Positions 5,318-11,795 of a DNA stretch of 12,714 bases are shown one piece after another. Under the pieces are notes generated by a model. The model had not been told where the DNA came from, did not search any database, and saw nothing but the letters and a program-made list of their open reading frames with translations. Within the stretch, counting starts at the first letter, position 1, and each line of letters opens with the position of its first letter. A program made the position numbers and the translations under genes. The stretch is taken from assembly GCA_031384695.1 (NCBI GenBank), contig JANNAV010000151.1:1-12714 (forward strand), given 5' to 3'. This DNA is from JANNAV01 sp031384695. GTDB taxonomy: Bacteria; Pseudomonadota; Alphaproteobacteria; Rhodobacterales; Rhodobacteraceae.

Positions 5318-6327
5318 CAGGCGTCTGCGTCGGGCATGGCCGCAACGGGCATGGCCACGTCCGGCCTGGCTGCGGTGGGCTTGGCCACGTCAGGCTTGGC
5401 TGCGGTGGCTTTGAACACACCCGAAGCCACCCCCGTGGCAGCCCCCGGCAGGCGAAACCTGAGCCGCTTGATCCGGCGCGGATCGGCGTCGATGATCTCG
5501 AACTCAGCCCCGCTTTCATGCGGCACGATCTCGCCGCGCGCGGGTACCCTGCCGACGCGCAGATAGATCAGGCCGCCGAGCGTGTCGATATCCTCGTCAT
5601 CCTCGCCGGTGCGCAGGCTCAGGCCGATGGCGGCCTCGAACTCGTCCATCGGCGCGTTGGGCTGCGCCACGAACACGCCCGGCTTTTCCTCTTTCCAGAG
5701 CGCGCCCTCGTCTTCGTCATGCTCGTCCTCGATCTCGCCGATGATGGTTTCGATCAGATCCTCAATGGTGACAAGGCCGTCAACGCCGCCGTATTCGTCG
5801 ATCACCAGCGCCATATGCACCCGCTCGCGCTGCATCTTTTGCAACAGCACCGACGAGGGCATCGACGGCGGGGCAAACAGCAAGGGGCGCATCAGCTTTT
5901 TCAGGCTGAAGCGCGGCCCCGCGCCAAAGCCGTGCAGCAGCGCCAGATCTTTCAACAGCACCAGGCCCTGCGGCTGATCCAGCGTGCCCTTGTAGATTAC
6001 GACGCGGCTGAAACCATGTTCGCGGAACACCGCTACCAGCGCGTCCTTGGTGATATCAAGCGGCACCGCCACGATCTCGATCTTCGGGATCGCCACGTCA
6101 TCCACCCTGAGGCGCCGCAGATTGCCCAAACCCGGCAAAACCGCCACCGCCACCGGGCCGGACGGGCTGCTGGCCGCATCGGGGCCCGGCGGTTCTCTGG
6201 GCACAAGGGCCTTGAACATGCGGCCGAAAAACCGGCGCGGGCGGCGGTCCTTGCCGCTGTCATCTGCCGCAACCGCGCCGGCCTCGGCCGGTTGCGCGGG
6301 GTTTGCACTGTCGTTGCTACTGCCCAT
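5317..6327 (-). CDS. corC: CorC/YbeX-type CBS-domain protein
   Basis: A cytosolic HlyC/CorC-family protein, associated by family with Mg/Co homeostasis and, as YbeX, with ribosome maturation; the biochemical role is not settled. The order is a charged, probably disordered N terminus (1-60), two CBS repeats (about 75-200) ending in the family hallmark VIDEYGGVDGLVTIEDLIE (175-193), an acidic linker (EIEDEHDEDEG), and a CorC_HlyC domain (about 215-295) with EFEAAIG and DTLGGLIY. The transmembrane DUF21 domain of longer relatives is absent. Residues 308-336 are an alanine/proline decapeptide repeat not expected of the family. The ATG at 6327 has AAGGA three bases upstream, a rather short spacing. 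ybeY ends 41 bp upstream and lnt overlaps downstream, so an operon is likely. Confidence 0.93.
   Translation of the reverse strand: MGSSNDSANPAQPAEAGAVAADDSGKDRRPRRFFGRMFKALVPREPPGPDAASSPSGPVAVAVLPGLGNLRRLRVDDVAIPKIEIVAVPLDITKDALVAVFREHGFSRVVIYKGTLDQPQGLVLLKDLALLHGFGAGPRFSLKKLMRPLLFAPPSMPSSVLLQKMQRERVHMALVIDEYGGVDGLVTIEDLIETIIGEIEDEHDEDEGALWKEEKPGVFVAQPNAPMDEFEAAIGLSLRTGEDDEDIDTLGGLIYLRVGRVPARGEIVPHESGAEFEIIDADPRRIKRLRFRLPGAATGVASGVFKATAAKPDVAKPTAARPDVAMPVAAMPDADA
5332..5406. repeat. 30-bp tandem repeat coding the CorC tail
   Basis: Two nearly identical 30-bp units (5347-5376 and 5377-5406) plus a degenerate partial one (5332-5346). On the minus strand they encode TAAKPDVAKP, TAARPDVAMP and VAAMPDADA at the CorC C terminus. 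In-frame and low complexity, with the look of recent duplication. Confidence 0.85.
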
Positions 6328-6368
6328 CTGTCCTTGTTCCAGCCTATCTGCCCCAGCGGGACCAGGGT

Positions 6369-6866
6369 TCAGTATGGGTCCGAAAGCCCCAGAGTTGCAA
6401 GTATCCGCACTTCGCAGCCCTCCATCAACGCCGCATCGGCCTCGGTCGCGTGATCATAGCCCAGCAAATGTAACAGGCCGTGGATCACCAGATGGGTGAC
6501 GTGATCGGCCATCGGTTTTGCGGCGGCGGATGCTTCGCGGGCGCAGGTCTCATAGGCGATGGCGATATCGCCCAGATTTTCGGGATCGTCAGCCGGCCCC
6601 GGTTCGGGCAGATCAGGGGTGCTGCCGGGTGCGGCGCGGTGCTCAGAGGGCCAGCTGAGCACGTTGGTGGCCTGATGTTTGCCGCGAAAACCGGCGTTGA
6701 GGGTGGCGATGCGCATGTCGTCGCAGCCCATCAGGCAAAGGCTAAAGCCTTGCGGCGCAAGGCCCAGATCGGCAAAGGCCGCGATCACCGCCGTTTCGGC
6801 CAGCGTTGCCAGCCCGAAGGTTTCCCACCGGGCATCTTCACAGACGGTATCGACCAGCGTTTCCAT
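6369..6866 (-). CDS. ybeY: endoribonuclease/rRNA maturation factor YbeY
   Basis: YbeY is a zinc metalloprotein needed for 16S rRNA 3'-end processing and 70S ribosome quality control in the cytoplasm. The 165-residue length fits. The metal-binding H-x3-H-x5-H motif is HGLLHLLGYDH, with His129, His133 and His139; LNAGFRGKHQATNVLSWP (56-73) is the conserved N-terminal block, followed by GDIAIAYE (99-106). A glycine/proline/acidic insertion (about 74-97) separates the two. There is no strong Shine-Dalgarno before the ATG at 6866, only a GGGCG/CGCCC inverted repeat directly upstream. It lies between phoH and corC, its usual partners. Confidence 0.95.
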   Translation of the reverse strand: METLVDTVCEDARWETFGLATLAETAVIAAFADLGLAPQGFSLCLMGCDDMRIATLNAGFRGKHQATNVLSWPSEHRAAPGSTPDLPEPGPADDPENLGDIAIAYETCAREASAAAKPMADHVTHLVIHGLLHLLGYDHATEADAALMEGCEVRILATLGLSDPY

Positions 6867-6923
6867 GACGGGCGTTTAGACCAACCGCCCTGTCATCACA
6901 AGACCACCGGCAGAAAGTCCTGT

Positions 6924-6982
6924 GCCAAACCCGAGGTGATCCGGGCTTTGCCAAAACCCGAGGTGATCCGGGCTCCGCCCGG
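6924..6982. repeat. direct repeat and hairpin between phoH and ybeY
   Basis: A 21-bp sequence is repeated exactly at 6927-6947 and 6954-6974, a 27-bp period; both copies are preceded by GCCA. Each copy contains CCCG and CGGG, 8 nt apart, that could pair. The right copy runs into a perfect stem CCGGGC-TCC-GCCCGG (6968-6982). I see no coding function. Confidence 0.85.
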
Positions 6983-7001
6983 GCACCGAGATAAACAGCG
7001 C

Positions 7002-7016
7002 GCGGCGGCACGCCGC
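7002..7016. repeat. short GC-rich hairpin after phoH
   Basis: GCGGCG-GCA-CGCCGC, a perfect 6-bp stem 18 bp past the phoH stop. It lacks a T tract; it may slow or partly end transcription between phoH and ybeY, or simply protect an RNA end. Confidence 0.4.
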
Positions 7017-7033
7017 TCCGCCGGATTACCGTT

Positions 7034-8053
7034 TCAGGCGTGCGGTGTCTCGTCGGCCTCGTAAGCCTCGATGATCCGGCCAACCAGCGGGTGGCGCACC
7101 ACGTCTTTCGAGGTGAAGTAATTGAACGACACGCCCTTCACGGTTTTCAAAATCCTTTCCGCCTCCTGCAATCCCGAAGGCACGCCGCGCGGCAGGTCCA
7201 CCTGGGTGCGGTCGCCGGTGATCACCATCCGCGAGCCTTGCCCCAGCCGGGTGAGGAACATCTTCATCTGCATGGCGGTGGCGTTCTGCGCCTCGTCCAG
7301 CACCACAAAGGCATTCGACAGCGTGCGCCCGCGCATGAAGGCCAGCGGTGCTATTTCGATGCGCTTTTCCTCCAGCAGCTTTTGCACCTGTTTCTGCGGC
7401 AGAAAATCATTCAGCGCGTCGTACAGCGGCTGCATGTAGGGATCGACCTTTTCCTTAAGATCGCCGGGCAGAAAGCCCAGCCGCTCGCCCGCTTCAACCG
7501 CCGGGCGCGACAGGATGATCTTTTCCACCGCCCCCGAGATGAACATGGTCACCCCCACCGCCACTGCCAGATAGGTTTTGCCGGTGCCCGCAGGGCCGAT
7601 GCCAAAGCCCATCTCGTTGGCGAACAGGTTGGCGACATAGGTTTTCTGCGCCTCGGTGCGCGGTTCCACCGGTTTGCGCCTTGTCCGCAGTTCCATGCCG
7701 GCGTGAAACAGTTCGGACTGCTCTTCGCCGTTGTGGCGCAGCACGTCGGGCATCGGGCGGCCCATGCGGATAGCGCCGTCGATATCGCCCGCCGCCACCG
7801 CGCGACCGACCTCGAGGCGGGCATAAAGCGCGCGGATCACCGCTGCCGCCTGTTCGCGCGCCGGCCTGTCGCCGATCACCGCCAGGCGGTTGCCCCGGCG
7901 CAGCACATTCACCCCCATCTGATGCTCGATCTGCGCCAGATTGCGGTCAAACTCGCCGCAAAGCCCGATCAGCAGCCGGTTGTCGGGAAATTCGAGAACG
8001 GTCTCGACAATGTCCTCGGGACGGGTCGGGGGGGTCAGCGCGCTGATGCCCAA
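7034..8053 (-). CDS. phoH: PhoH-family ATPase (YbeZ)
   Basis: A cytoplasmic P-loop NTPase of the PhoH/YbeZ family, thought to act with YbeY in RNA metabolism; the precise substrate is unknown. The 339-residue product has an N-terminal RNA-binding-like region (about 15-85, with GRP spacing typical of the family), then the PhoH ATPase domain: Walker A GPAGTGKT at 153-160 and Walker B FVVLDEAQNA at 250-259, with RPAVEAGERLGFLPGD between them. No ATG exists near the conserved N terminus. I choose a TTG at 8053 because AAGGAG lies 6 nt upstream; the longer in-frame reading to 8209 gives an arginine-rich segment with no family likeness. It is first in the phoH-ybeY-corC-lnt series, behind a strong terminator. 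Confidence 0.95.
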   Translation of the reverse strand: MGISALTPPTRPEDIVETVLEFPDNRLLIGLCGEFDRNLAQIEHQMGVNVLRRGNRLAVIGDRPAREQAAAVIRALYARLEVGRAVAAGDIDGAIRMGRPMPDVLRHNGEEQSELFHAGMELRTRRKPVEPRTEAQKTYVANLFANEMGFGIGPAGTGKTYLAVAVGVTMFISGAVEKIILSRPAVEAGERLGFLPGDLKEKVDPYMQPLYDALNDFLPQKQVQKLLEEKRIEIAPLAFMRGRTLSNAFVVLDEAQNATAMQMKMFLTRLGQGSRMVITGDRTQVDLPRGVPSGLQEAERILKTVKGVSFNYFTSKDVVRHPLVGRIIEAYEADETPHA

Positions 8054-8059
8054 TGTGGT

Positions 8060-8065
8060 CTCCTT
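8060..8065 (-). promoter_or_regulatory. Shine-Dalgarno AAGGAG deciding the phoH TTG start
   Basis: AAGGAG on the minus strand, 6 nt from TTG at 8053. It is the strongest ribosome site in this leader and the main reason to accept a TTG start. Confidence 0.75.
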
Positions 8066-8209
8066 CTGGTTCAGATTGCGTAACTTAGTGTGCCGTGCCC
8101 GAGCGGTTCTGGCAAGGCCCGGACCATGTGATCGGCGGGTCCGGTGGTACTGATATGTGATGAAGCTGTGTGACGTGGCTGTGACAAATGAGCACCGGCG
8201 CGCAAACAC

Positions 8210-8239
8210 AAAGGGCCACGGCGCGTGCCGTGGCCCTTT
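8210..8239 (-). terminator. intrinsic terminator after the OmpA/lipoprotein cassette
   Basis: A perfect 13-bp stem, AAAGGGCCACGGC and its complement, closes a 4-nt loop 22 bp past the lipoprotein stop. On the minus strand the stem ends in CCCTTT and is followed by GTGTTTG, so a modest U tract is present. It should separate this cassette from phoH. The stem is symmetric, so some activity in the other direction is possible, but nothing is transcribed that way nearby. Confidence 0.88.
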
Positions 8240-8261
8240 GGTATGATGCGGGTTTCACGCA

Positions 8262-8636
8262 CTACTGAACAACGCGCCTCTTCAGCTTTACCGCGGGGAC
8301 GCGGTCTTTCAGGCCGGGTGACTGCGACTGATAGTTGCCCACCACGGTGCCGGGCGGATAGCGGTTGTTGCACACCGGCAGGCCCGAGACCGGATCATAG
8401 CGGCGGCCGGAATAGCCTTCGACACCATCGTCGATGATCCAGGTCTGGCAGCCATCGGGATCATAGGCGATGGCGGCGTCGCCCTCGACCAGCACGCCCG
8501 CATCGCGCCCGCCATCAAAGGCGGTGGCGATCACGGTATCGGGGCCCTGACGGTAGGGCGTCAGACCTTCGGTGCAGGCGCCGAGCAGGGTGGCCGAGGC
8601 CAGAACCGTTGCGATATAAAACTTTGCCATCTTCAT
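8262..8636 (-). CDS. small envelope lipoprotein sharing a two-cysteine module with its neighbour
   Basis: Function unknown. The 124-residue product starts with a lipoprotein signal, LASATLLGAC, with Cys21 as predicted lipidation site. Residues 59-89 form a module that aligns without gaps to residues 46-76 of the adjacent OmpA-family protein: D-x-DGCQ, D-x-G-x-EGY, R, P, G-x-PVC, 16 of 31 identical, and the same 26-residue step between the two cysteines (63 and 89). The C terminus is basic (KLKRRVVQ). The ATG at 8636 overlaps the TGA of the upstream gene (TGATG), so I take it as coupled; the ATG at 8630, 8 nt after AGGTGG, is an alternative that loses two residues. A terminator follows. Confidence 0.8.
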   Translation of the reverse strand: MKMAKFYIATVLASATLLGACTEGLTPYRQGPDTVIATAFDGGRDAGVLVEGDAAIAYDPDGCQTWIIDDGVEGYSGRRYDPVSGLPVCNNRYPPGTVVGNYQSQSPGLKDRVPAVKLKRRVVQ

Positions 8637-9205
8637 CACCACCTGTAGCAGACAACTTCGACCCGGCGGTTCTTCTGCATGCCTGCAGCGGTTCCGTTGG
8701 TCGCAATCGGGTTGCGCTCGCCATAGCCGATTTCGCGTTCCACGCTGGCACCGACCGAGCGGGCAACCGCGGCCACCGAAGCGGCACGGCGTTTGGAAAG
8801 CCTGTTGTTGTAATCATCCGAGGCGCGGCTGTCGGTGTGGCCATAGATGGCGTAACCGAAAGCGCCCGAGTTCTGGAAGAAATCGGTCAGATAGCGGCGG
8901 CCGTGTGCTGTCAGCTTGCTGCTGTCAGTGGCAAACAGCGTATCGGTATTGGCGACCAGACAAGTGTTTTTCTTCATGCACACCGGTTTGCCGGTATGGG
9001 GGTTGACGCGGTCAACCATGTAGCCTTCCAGGCCGCCATCGGCCCAGTAATGCTGGCAGCCATCGTCATCAATCCAGATGCCCCACTGGATCACCCCCGC
9101 AACCGAAGGCGTGGTCTGGGCCATGGCACCGTTTGCCAGCAGCACGCCTGCAGCAAGGGCAGCCCCGCCGAACATCATTCGCACTGCTCTGGAAAGGCTT
9201 TCCAT
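8636..9205 (-). CDS. OmpA-family envelope protein with N-terminal two-cysteine module
   Basis: Probably an outer-envelope or periplasmic protein anchoring to peptidoglycan. The 189-residue product has a Sec signal peptide ending AMA|Q (27-30), a tryptophan-containing module with Cys50 and Cys76 (residues 46-76) shared with the downstream lipoprotein, a third cysteine at 82, and a C-terminal OmpA-like domain (about 84-184). In that domain YGHTDSRASDDYNNRLSKRRA and KNRRVEV are the peptidoglycan-binding signatures. A fourth cysteine (186) is near the end. There is no beta-barrel. I start at the ATG at 9205, which has GGGGAG 8 nt upstream, instead of an ATG 18 bp earlier. It is first of a two-gene cassette placed between miaB and phoH. 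Confidence 0.9.
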   Translation of the reverse strand: MESLSRAVRMMFGGAALAAGVLLANGAMAQTTPSVAGVIQWGIWIDDDGCQHYWADGGLEGYMVDRVNPHTGKPVCMKKNTCLVANTDTLFATDSSKLTAHGRRYLTDFFQNSGAFGYAIYGHTDSRASDDYNNRLSKRRAASVAAVARSVGASVEREIGYGERNPIATNGTAAGMQKNRRVEVVCYRW

Positions 9206-9244
9206 GCTTGCAGCTCCCCTCAATCATTCATCACTAACCAGATA

Positions 9245-9275
9245 TGTCTGTACCGACATTTGCCGACACAATATA
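9245..9275 (-). promoter_or_regulatory. candidate promoter/operator of the ompA cassette
   Basis: An AT-rich patch, unusual here, contains TATATT (minus, 9275-9270) as a possible -10 without a clear -35. Just downstream, TGTCGG occurs twice, and the second copy lies in the near-palindrome TGTCGGTACAGACA (9258-9245, 12 of 14 symmetric). This could be an operator near the start site. Only the position and symmetry support it. Confidence 0.35.
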
Positions 9276-9341
9276 ACGAAGTAAAGCAAAATCTATGTGG
9301 TTTGGCCAGTGCTGACCGCTAATTGTTGCGTCCTCGTCATC

Positions 9342-9370
9342 AAAAAACCGCATTCGCCCGCATTGGCGAA
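9342..9370 (-). terminator. intrinsic terminator after miaB
   Basis: The minus strand reads TTCGCC-AATGCG-GGCGAA (9370-9353), then TGCGG and a run of six T (9347-9342), beginning about 17 bp past the miaB stop. The T run is a few bases from the stem; an outer CCG/CGG pairing could close that gap. It should keep miaB transcripts out of the ompA cassette. Confidence 0.6.
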
Positions 9371-9386
9371 AAACCGGAAACAAGCG

Positions 9387-10721
9387 TCAAATTTGAGGCA
9401 AATCTGAAATACGTGTCCCTGCCAAGGAGTTGGATGACGAAGCTGAGATTCGCACCCTTACCAGTTCGCCGATGCGGCCGGTGGGATCGGCCACATGCAC
9501 CGCGTGCAAATGATCGGATTTGCCCATCATCTGGCCGGCCATGCGGCCCGGCTTTTCGTAAAGCACCGAAACCTCGCGCCCGATCATCGCGGTCTGGGCC
9601 GCGCGTTGCTGGTTGCCGATCAGATCCTGCAGGCGTTGCAGGCGGGCATCGGCCACTTCGGCGGCAACGCCGGGCCGCTCGGCGGCAGGGGTGCCGGGGC
9701 GGCTGGAATATTTGAACGAATAGGCAGCGCCAAAGCCCACCTCGCGCACGAGGGCCAGGGTCGCCTCGAAATCCTGATCGGTTTCGCCGGGGAAGCCAAC
9801 GATGAAATCGGAACTGACCAGAATGTCGGGCCGCACGGCGCGAAAGCGGGCGATCAGCGCCAGGTACTGCGCCGCCGTGTGTTTGCGGTTCATCGCCTTC
9901 AAAACCCGGTCCGATCCCGATTGCACCGGTAGGTGCAGATAGGGCATCAGGGCGGGCAGATCGCCGTGGGCGGCAATCAGATCGTCTTGCATGTCATTGG
10001 GGTGCGAGGTCATGTAGCGGATGCGCGCAAGCCCTTCGATTTCGGCCAAGGCACGGATCAGGCGGGAAAACCCCCATTCACCTGTATCTCCGGCCCCGTG
10101 ATAGGCGTTGACGTTCTGGCCCAGCAGGGTGATTTCGCGCACACCTTTTGCCACCAGACCGCGCGCCTCGGCCAGAATGCGCGCGGCGGGGCGGCTGACT
10201 TCCGCGCCGCGGGTATAGGGCACCACGCAAAAGGCGCAGAACTTGTCGCAGCCTTCCTGCACTGTCAGAAACGCGGTGGGGCCCCGGCTGTTGCGGGTTT
10301 GCGGCAGAAGATCGAACTTGTCCTCGGCGGGGAAATCGGTGTCCACCACCTGATGTTGCGGCCCCGCAGCGCGGGCCATCGCGGGCAGGCGGTGATAGCT
10401 TTGCGGCCCCACCACCAGATCAACCAGCGGCATCCGGCGCAGAATCTCGGCGCCTTCGGCCTGCGCCACGCAGCCCGCGACGCCGATTTTCAGATCGGGT
10501 TTGGCGGCTTTCAGCGGCCGCATCCGGCCCAGATCGGAATAGAGTTTTTCCGACGCCTTTTCGCGGATATGGCAGGTGTTGAGCAGCACCAGATCGGCAT
10601 CTTCGATCACTTCGGTGGTGACATAGCCATCGGCACCCATGGCCTCGACCATACGCTCGGAATCGTAGACGTTCATCTGGCACCCATAGGTCTTGATGAA
10701 CAGCTTTTTGGCCTCGGACAT
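9387..10721 (-). CDS. miaB: tRNA-2-methylthio-N6-dimethylallyladenosine synthase MiaB
   Basis: MiaB is a radical-SAM methylthiotransferase that converts i6A37 to ms2i6A37 next to the anticodon of tRNAs reading UNN codons. The 444-residue length is typical. The N-terminal UPF0004 domain shows the three cysteines of the auxiliary 4Fe-4S cluster: Cys14 (YGCQMN), Cys50 (LLNTCHIRE) and Cys84 (GVAGCVAQ). The radical-SAM CxxxCxxC is GCDKFCAFC, with Cys158, Cys162 and Cys165, and a TRAM domain forms the C terminus (about 375-437). The start is the ATG at 10721 with AGAGG 8 nt upstream; the much longer in-frame reading to 11228 runs through the divergent gene and is rejected. SAM made by MetK is consumed twice per reaction. 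Confidence 0.97.
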   Translation of the reverse strand: MSEAKKLFIKTYGCQMNVYDSERMVEAMGADGYVTTEVIEDADLVLLNTCHIREKASEKLYSDLGRMRPLKAAKPDLKIGVAGCVAQAEGAEILRRMPLVDLVVGPQSYHRLPAMARAAGPQHQVVDTDFPAEDKFDLLPQTRNSRGPTAFLTVQEGCDKFCAFCVVPYTRGAEVSRPAARILAEARGLVAKGVREITLLGQNVNAYHGAGDTGEWGFSRLIRALAEIEGLARIRYMTSHPNDMQDDLIAAHGDLPALMPYLHLPVQSGSDRVLKAMNRKHTAAQYLALIARFRAVRPDILVSSDFIVGFPGETDQDFEATLALVREVGFGAAYSFKYSSRPGTPAAERPGVAAEVADARLQRLQDLIGNQQRAAQTAMIGREVSVLYEKPGRMAGQMMGKSDHLHAVHVADPTGRIGELVRVRISASSSNSLAGTRISDLPQI

Positions 10722-10863
10722 GGGCGGACCTCTTGGCGGAATGGCGCAGTTACACGCATTGCCGGGGGTACTGCAACCGGGCAGCGGGGGCTGGCGCAGA
10801 CCGGCGGCGGCATTTTCAGGACAAATGCGATGTGGCGGCGGGGGCGGGGGTTGCAATGCACCG

Positions 10864-10888
10864 CTTGTTAACGGAGTCTGGTAACAAG
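10864..10888. promoter_or_regulatory. inverted repeat in the miaB / 10911 divergent region
   Basis: CTTGTTA (10864-10870) and TAACAAG (10882-10888) are perfect 7-bp arms around 11 nt, 22 bp before the start of the rightward gene. GTTAAC is itself a hexamer palindrome. The arrangement is that of an operator or a short 5' leader hairpin; no promoter is clear around it. Confidence 0.45.
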
Positions 10889-10910
10889 GGTGGTGGTTGA
10901 AGGGCGCAGG

Positions 10911-11780
10911 ATGAAATACCCGAGTATTGAGGTGTTTTTGCAGACCGGCAAGGCGGCGCTGGCCAAGGGGCCGGTGGCGCTGATCTTTGCCGAGGATCCG
11001 GTTGAGGTGGATACCACTTTGCGCCATCATCTGGCGGCGGGGTTTGCGCCGGTGGTGTTGCTGGCTCCCGATGGCATCAGCATCCCCGAGGCTTTGGCCG
11101 CCGAAGTGCATTGGGTGACCCATGATTTCAATGCGGCGGGCGGTGCGCATATGGCGGTGAACCGGGTGATTGCCGCAGCCCCGGGGGTGTGGGTGTATTA
11201 CTGTTTCAACGGCGAGTATCTGTTTCATCCGTTCTGCGAAACCCGCAACATCCGGGAAATGCTGGCGTTTCAGACCGAGGAACGCCGCGAGTCTATCCTG
11301 AGCTATGTGGTTGATCTTTATGCCGATGATCTGAGCCGCTTTCCCAATGCGGTGTCACTGGAAAACGCGCATCTGGACAAGTCGGGGTATTATGCGCTGG
11401 GGCGGCCCGATGCGGCCAACCACAACCACCCCAGGGAGCGGCAGCTGGATTTCTTTGGCGGGCTGCGCTGGCGCTTTGAGGAGCATATCCCCGCGCCGCG
11501 CCGCAAGATCGACAGGATCGCGCTGTTCCGCGCCAAGCCGGGGTTGGAATTGCGGGCGGATTTCACCTTTTCCGATGAAGAGTTCAACACTTACGCCTGC
11601 CAGTGGCATCACAATATCACTACCGCGATTGTATCCTTCCGCACGGCCAAGGCGCTGCGGTCTAACGCTGGGTCGATGTTTGATATCCATGATTTCCGCT
11701 GGCACAACTCGATCCCGTTTGCCTGGCACAGCCAGCAGTTGATGGATCTGGGCCTGATGGAGCCGGGGCAGTGGTTTTAA
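10911..11780 (+). CDS. conserved protein of unknown function, possibly glycosyltransferase-like
   Basis: I do not firmly recognise this 289-residue protein. It has no signal peptide or membrane span. The first ~50 residues alternate strand and helix (VALIFAEDP, then VVLLAPDG), consistent with a Rossmann-like nucleotide-binding fold. Conspicuous segments are YYCFNGEYLFHPFCETR (97-112), EERRESILSYVVDLYADDL (123-141), NHNHPRERQLDFFGG (170-184), and ACQWHHN (229-235). The DLYADD acidic cluster could play the part of a DxD metal site as in family 2 glycosyltransferases, but this is a guess. The ATG at 10911 is chosen over an in-frame GTG at 10890 because AAGGG ends 6 nt before it. It is divergent from miaB and convergent with irr, with 15 bp between their stop codons; no operon partners give a clue. 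Confidence 0.85.
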   Translation: MKYPSIEVFLQTGKAALAKGPVALIFAEDPVEVDTTLRHHLAAGFAPVVLLAPDGISIPEALAAEVHWVTHDFNAAGGAHMAVNRVIAAAPGVWVYYCFNGEYLFHPFCETRNIREMLAFQTEERRESILSYVVDLYADDLSRFPNAVSLENAHLDKSGYYALGRPDAANHNHPRERQLDFFGGLRWRFEEHIPAPRRKIDRIALFRAKPGLELRADFTFSDEEFNTYACQWHHNITTAIVSFRTAKALRSNAGSMFDIHDFRWHNSIPFAWHSQQLMDLGLMEPGQWF

Positions 11781-11795
11781 CGGCCGGGTGGCGTT

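Noticed and set aside
4106..5566. 486-codon plus-strand open frame opposite lnt and corC
   Set aside because: It is antisense to two clear genes, rich in Arg/Gln/Ala/Gly, and has no domain likeness; typical shadow frame in GC-rich DNA. The same holds for the long plus-strand frames at 666-1283, 1553-2437, 2973-3713, 5518-6453, 7040-8083 and 9933-10871.
8054..8209. 52-residue N-terminal extension of PhoH
   Set aside because: Arg-rich, not family-like, and interrupted by a much better ribosome site before TTG at 8053.
9342..9370. Bidirectional terminator serving a rightward gene
   Set aside because: The T run is present only in the minus direction and no plus-strand gene ends nearby.
10722..11228. 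169-residue N-terminal extension of MiaB
   Set aside because: It reads antisense through the divergent gene and its promoter region, has no family match, and the ATG at 10721 has a ribosome site.
11355..11729. Minus-strand frame inside the unrecognised gene
   Set aside because: The plus-strand frame is full length with a ribosome site and coherent codon use; the antisense frame has neither.
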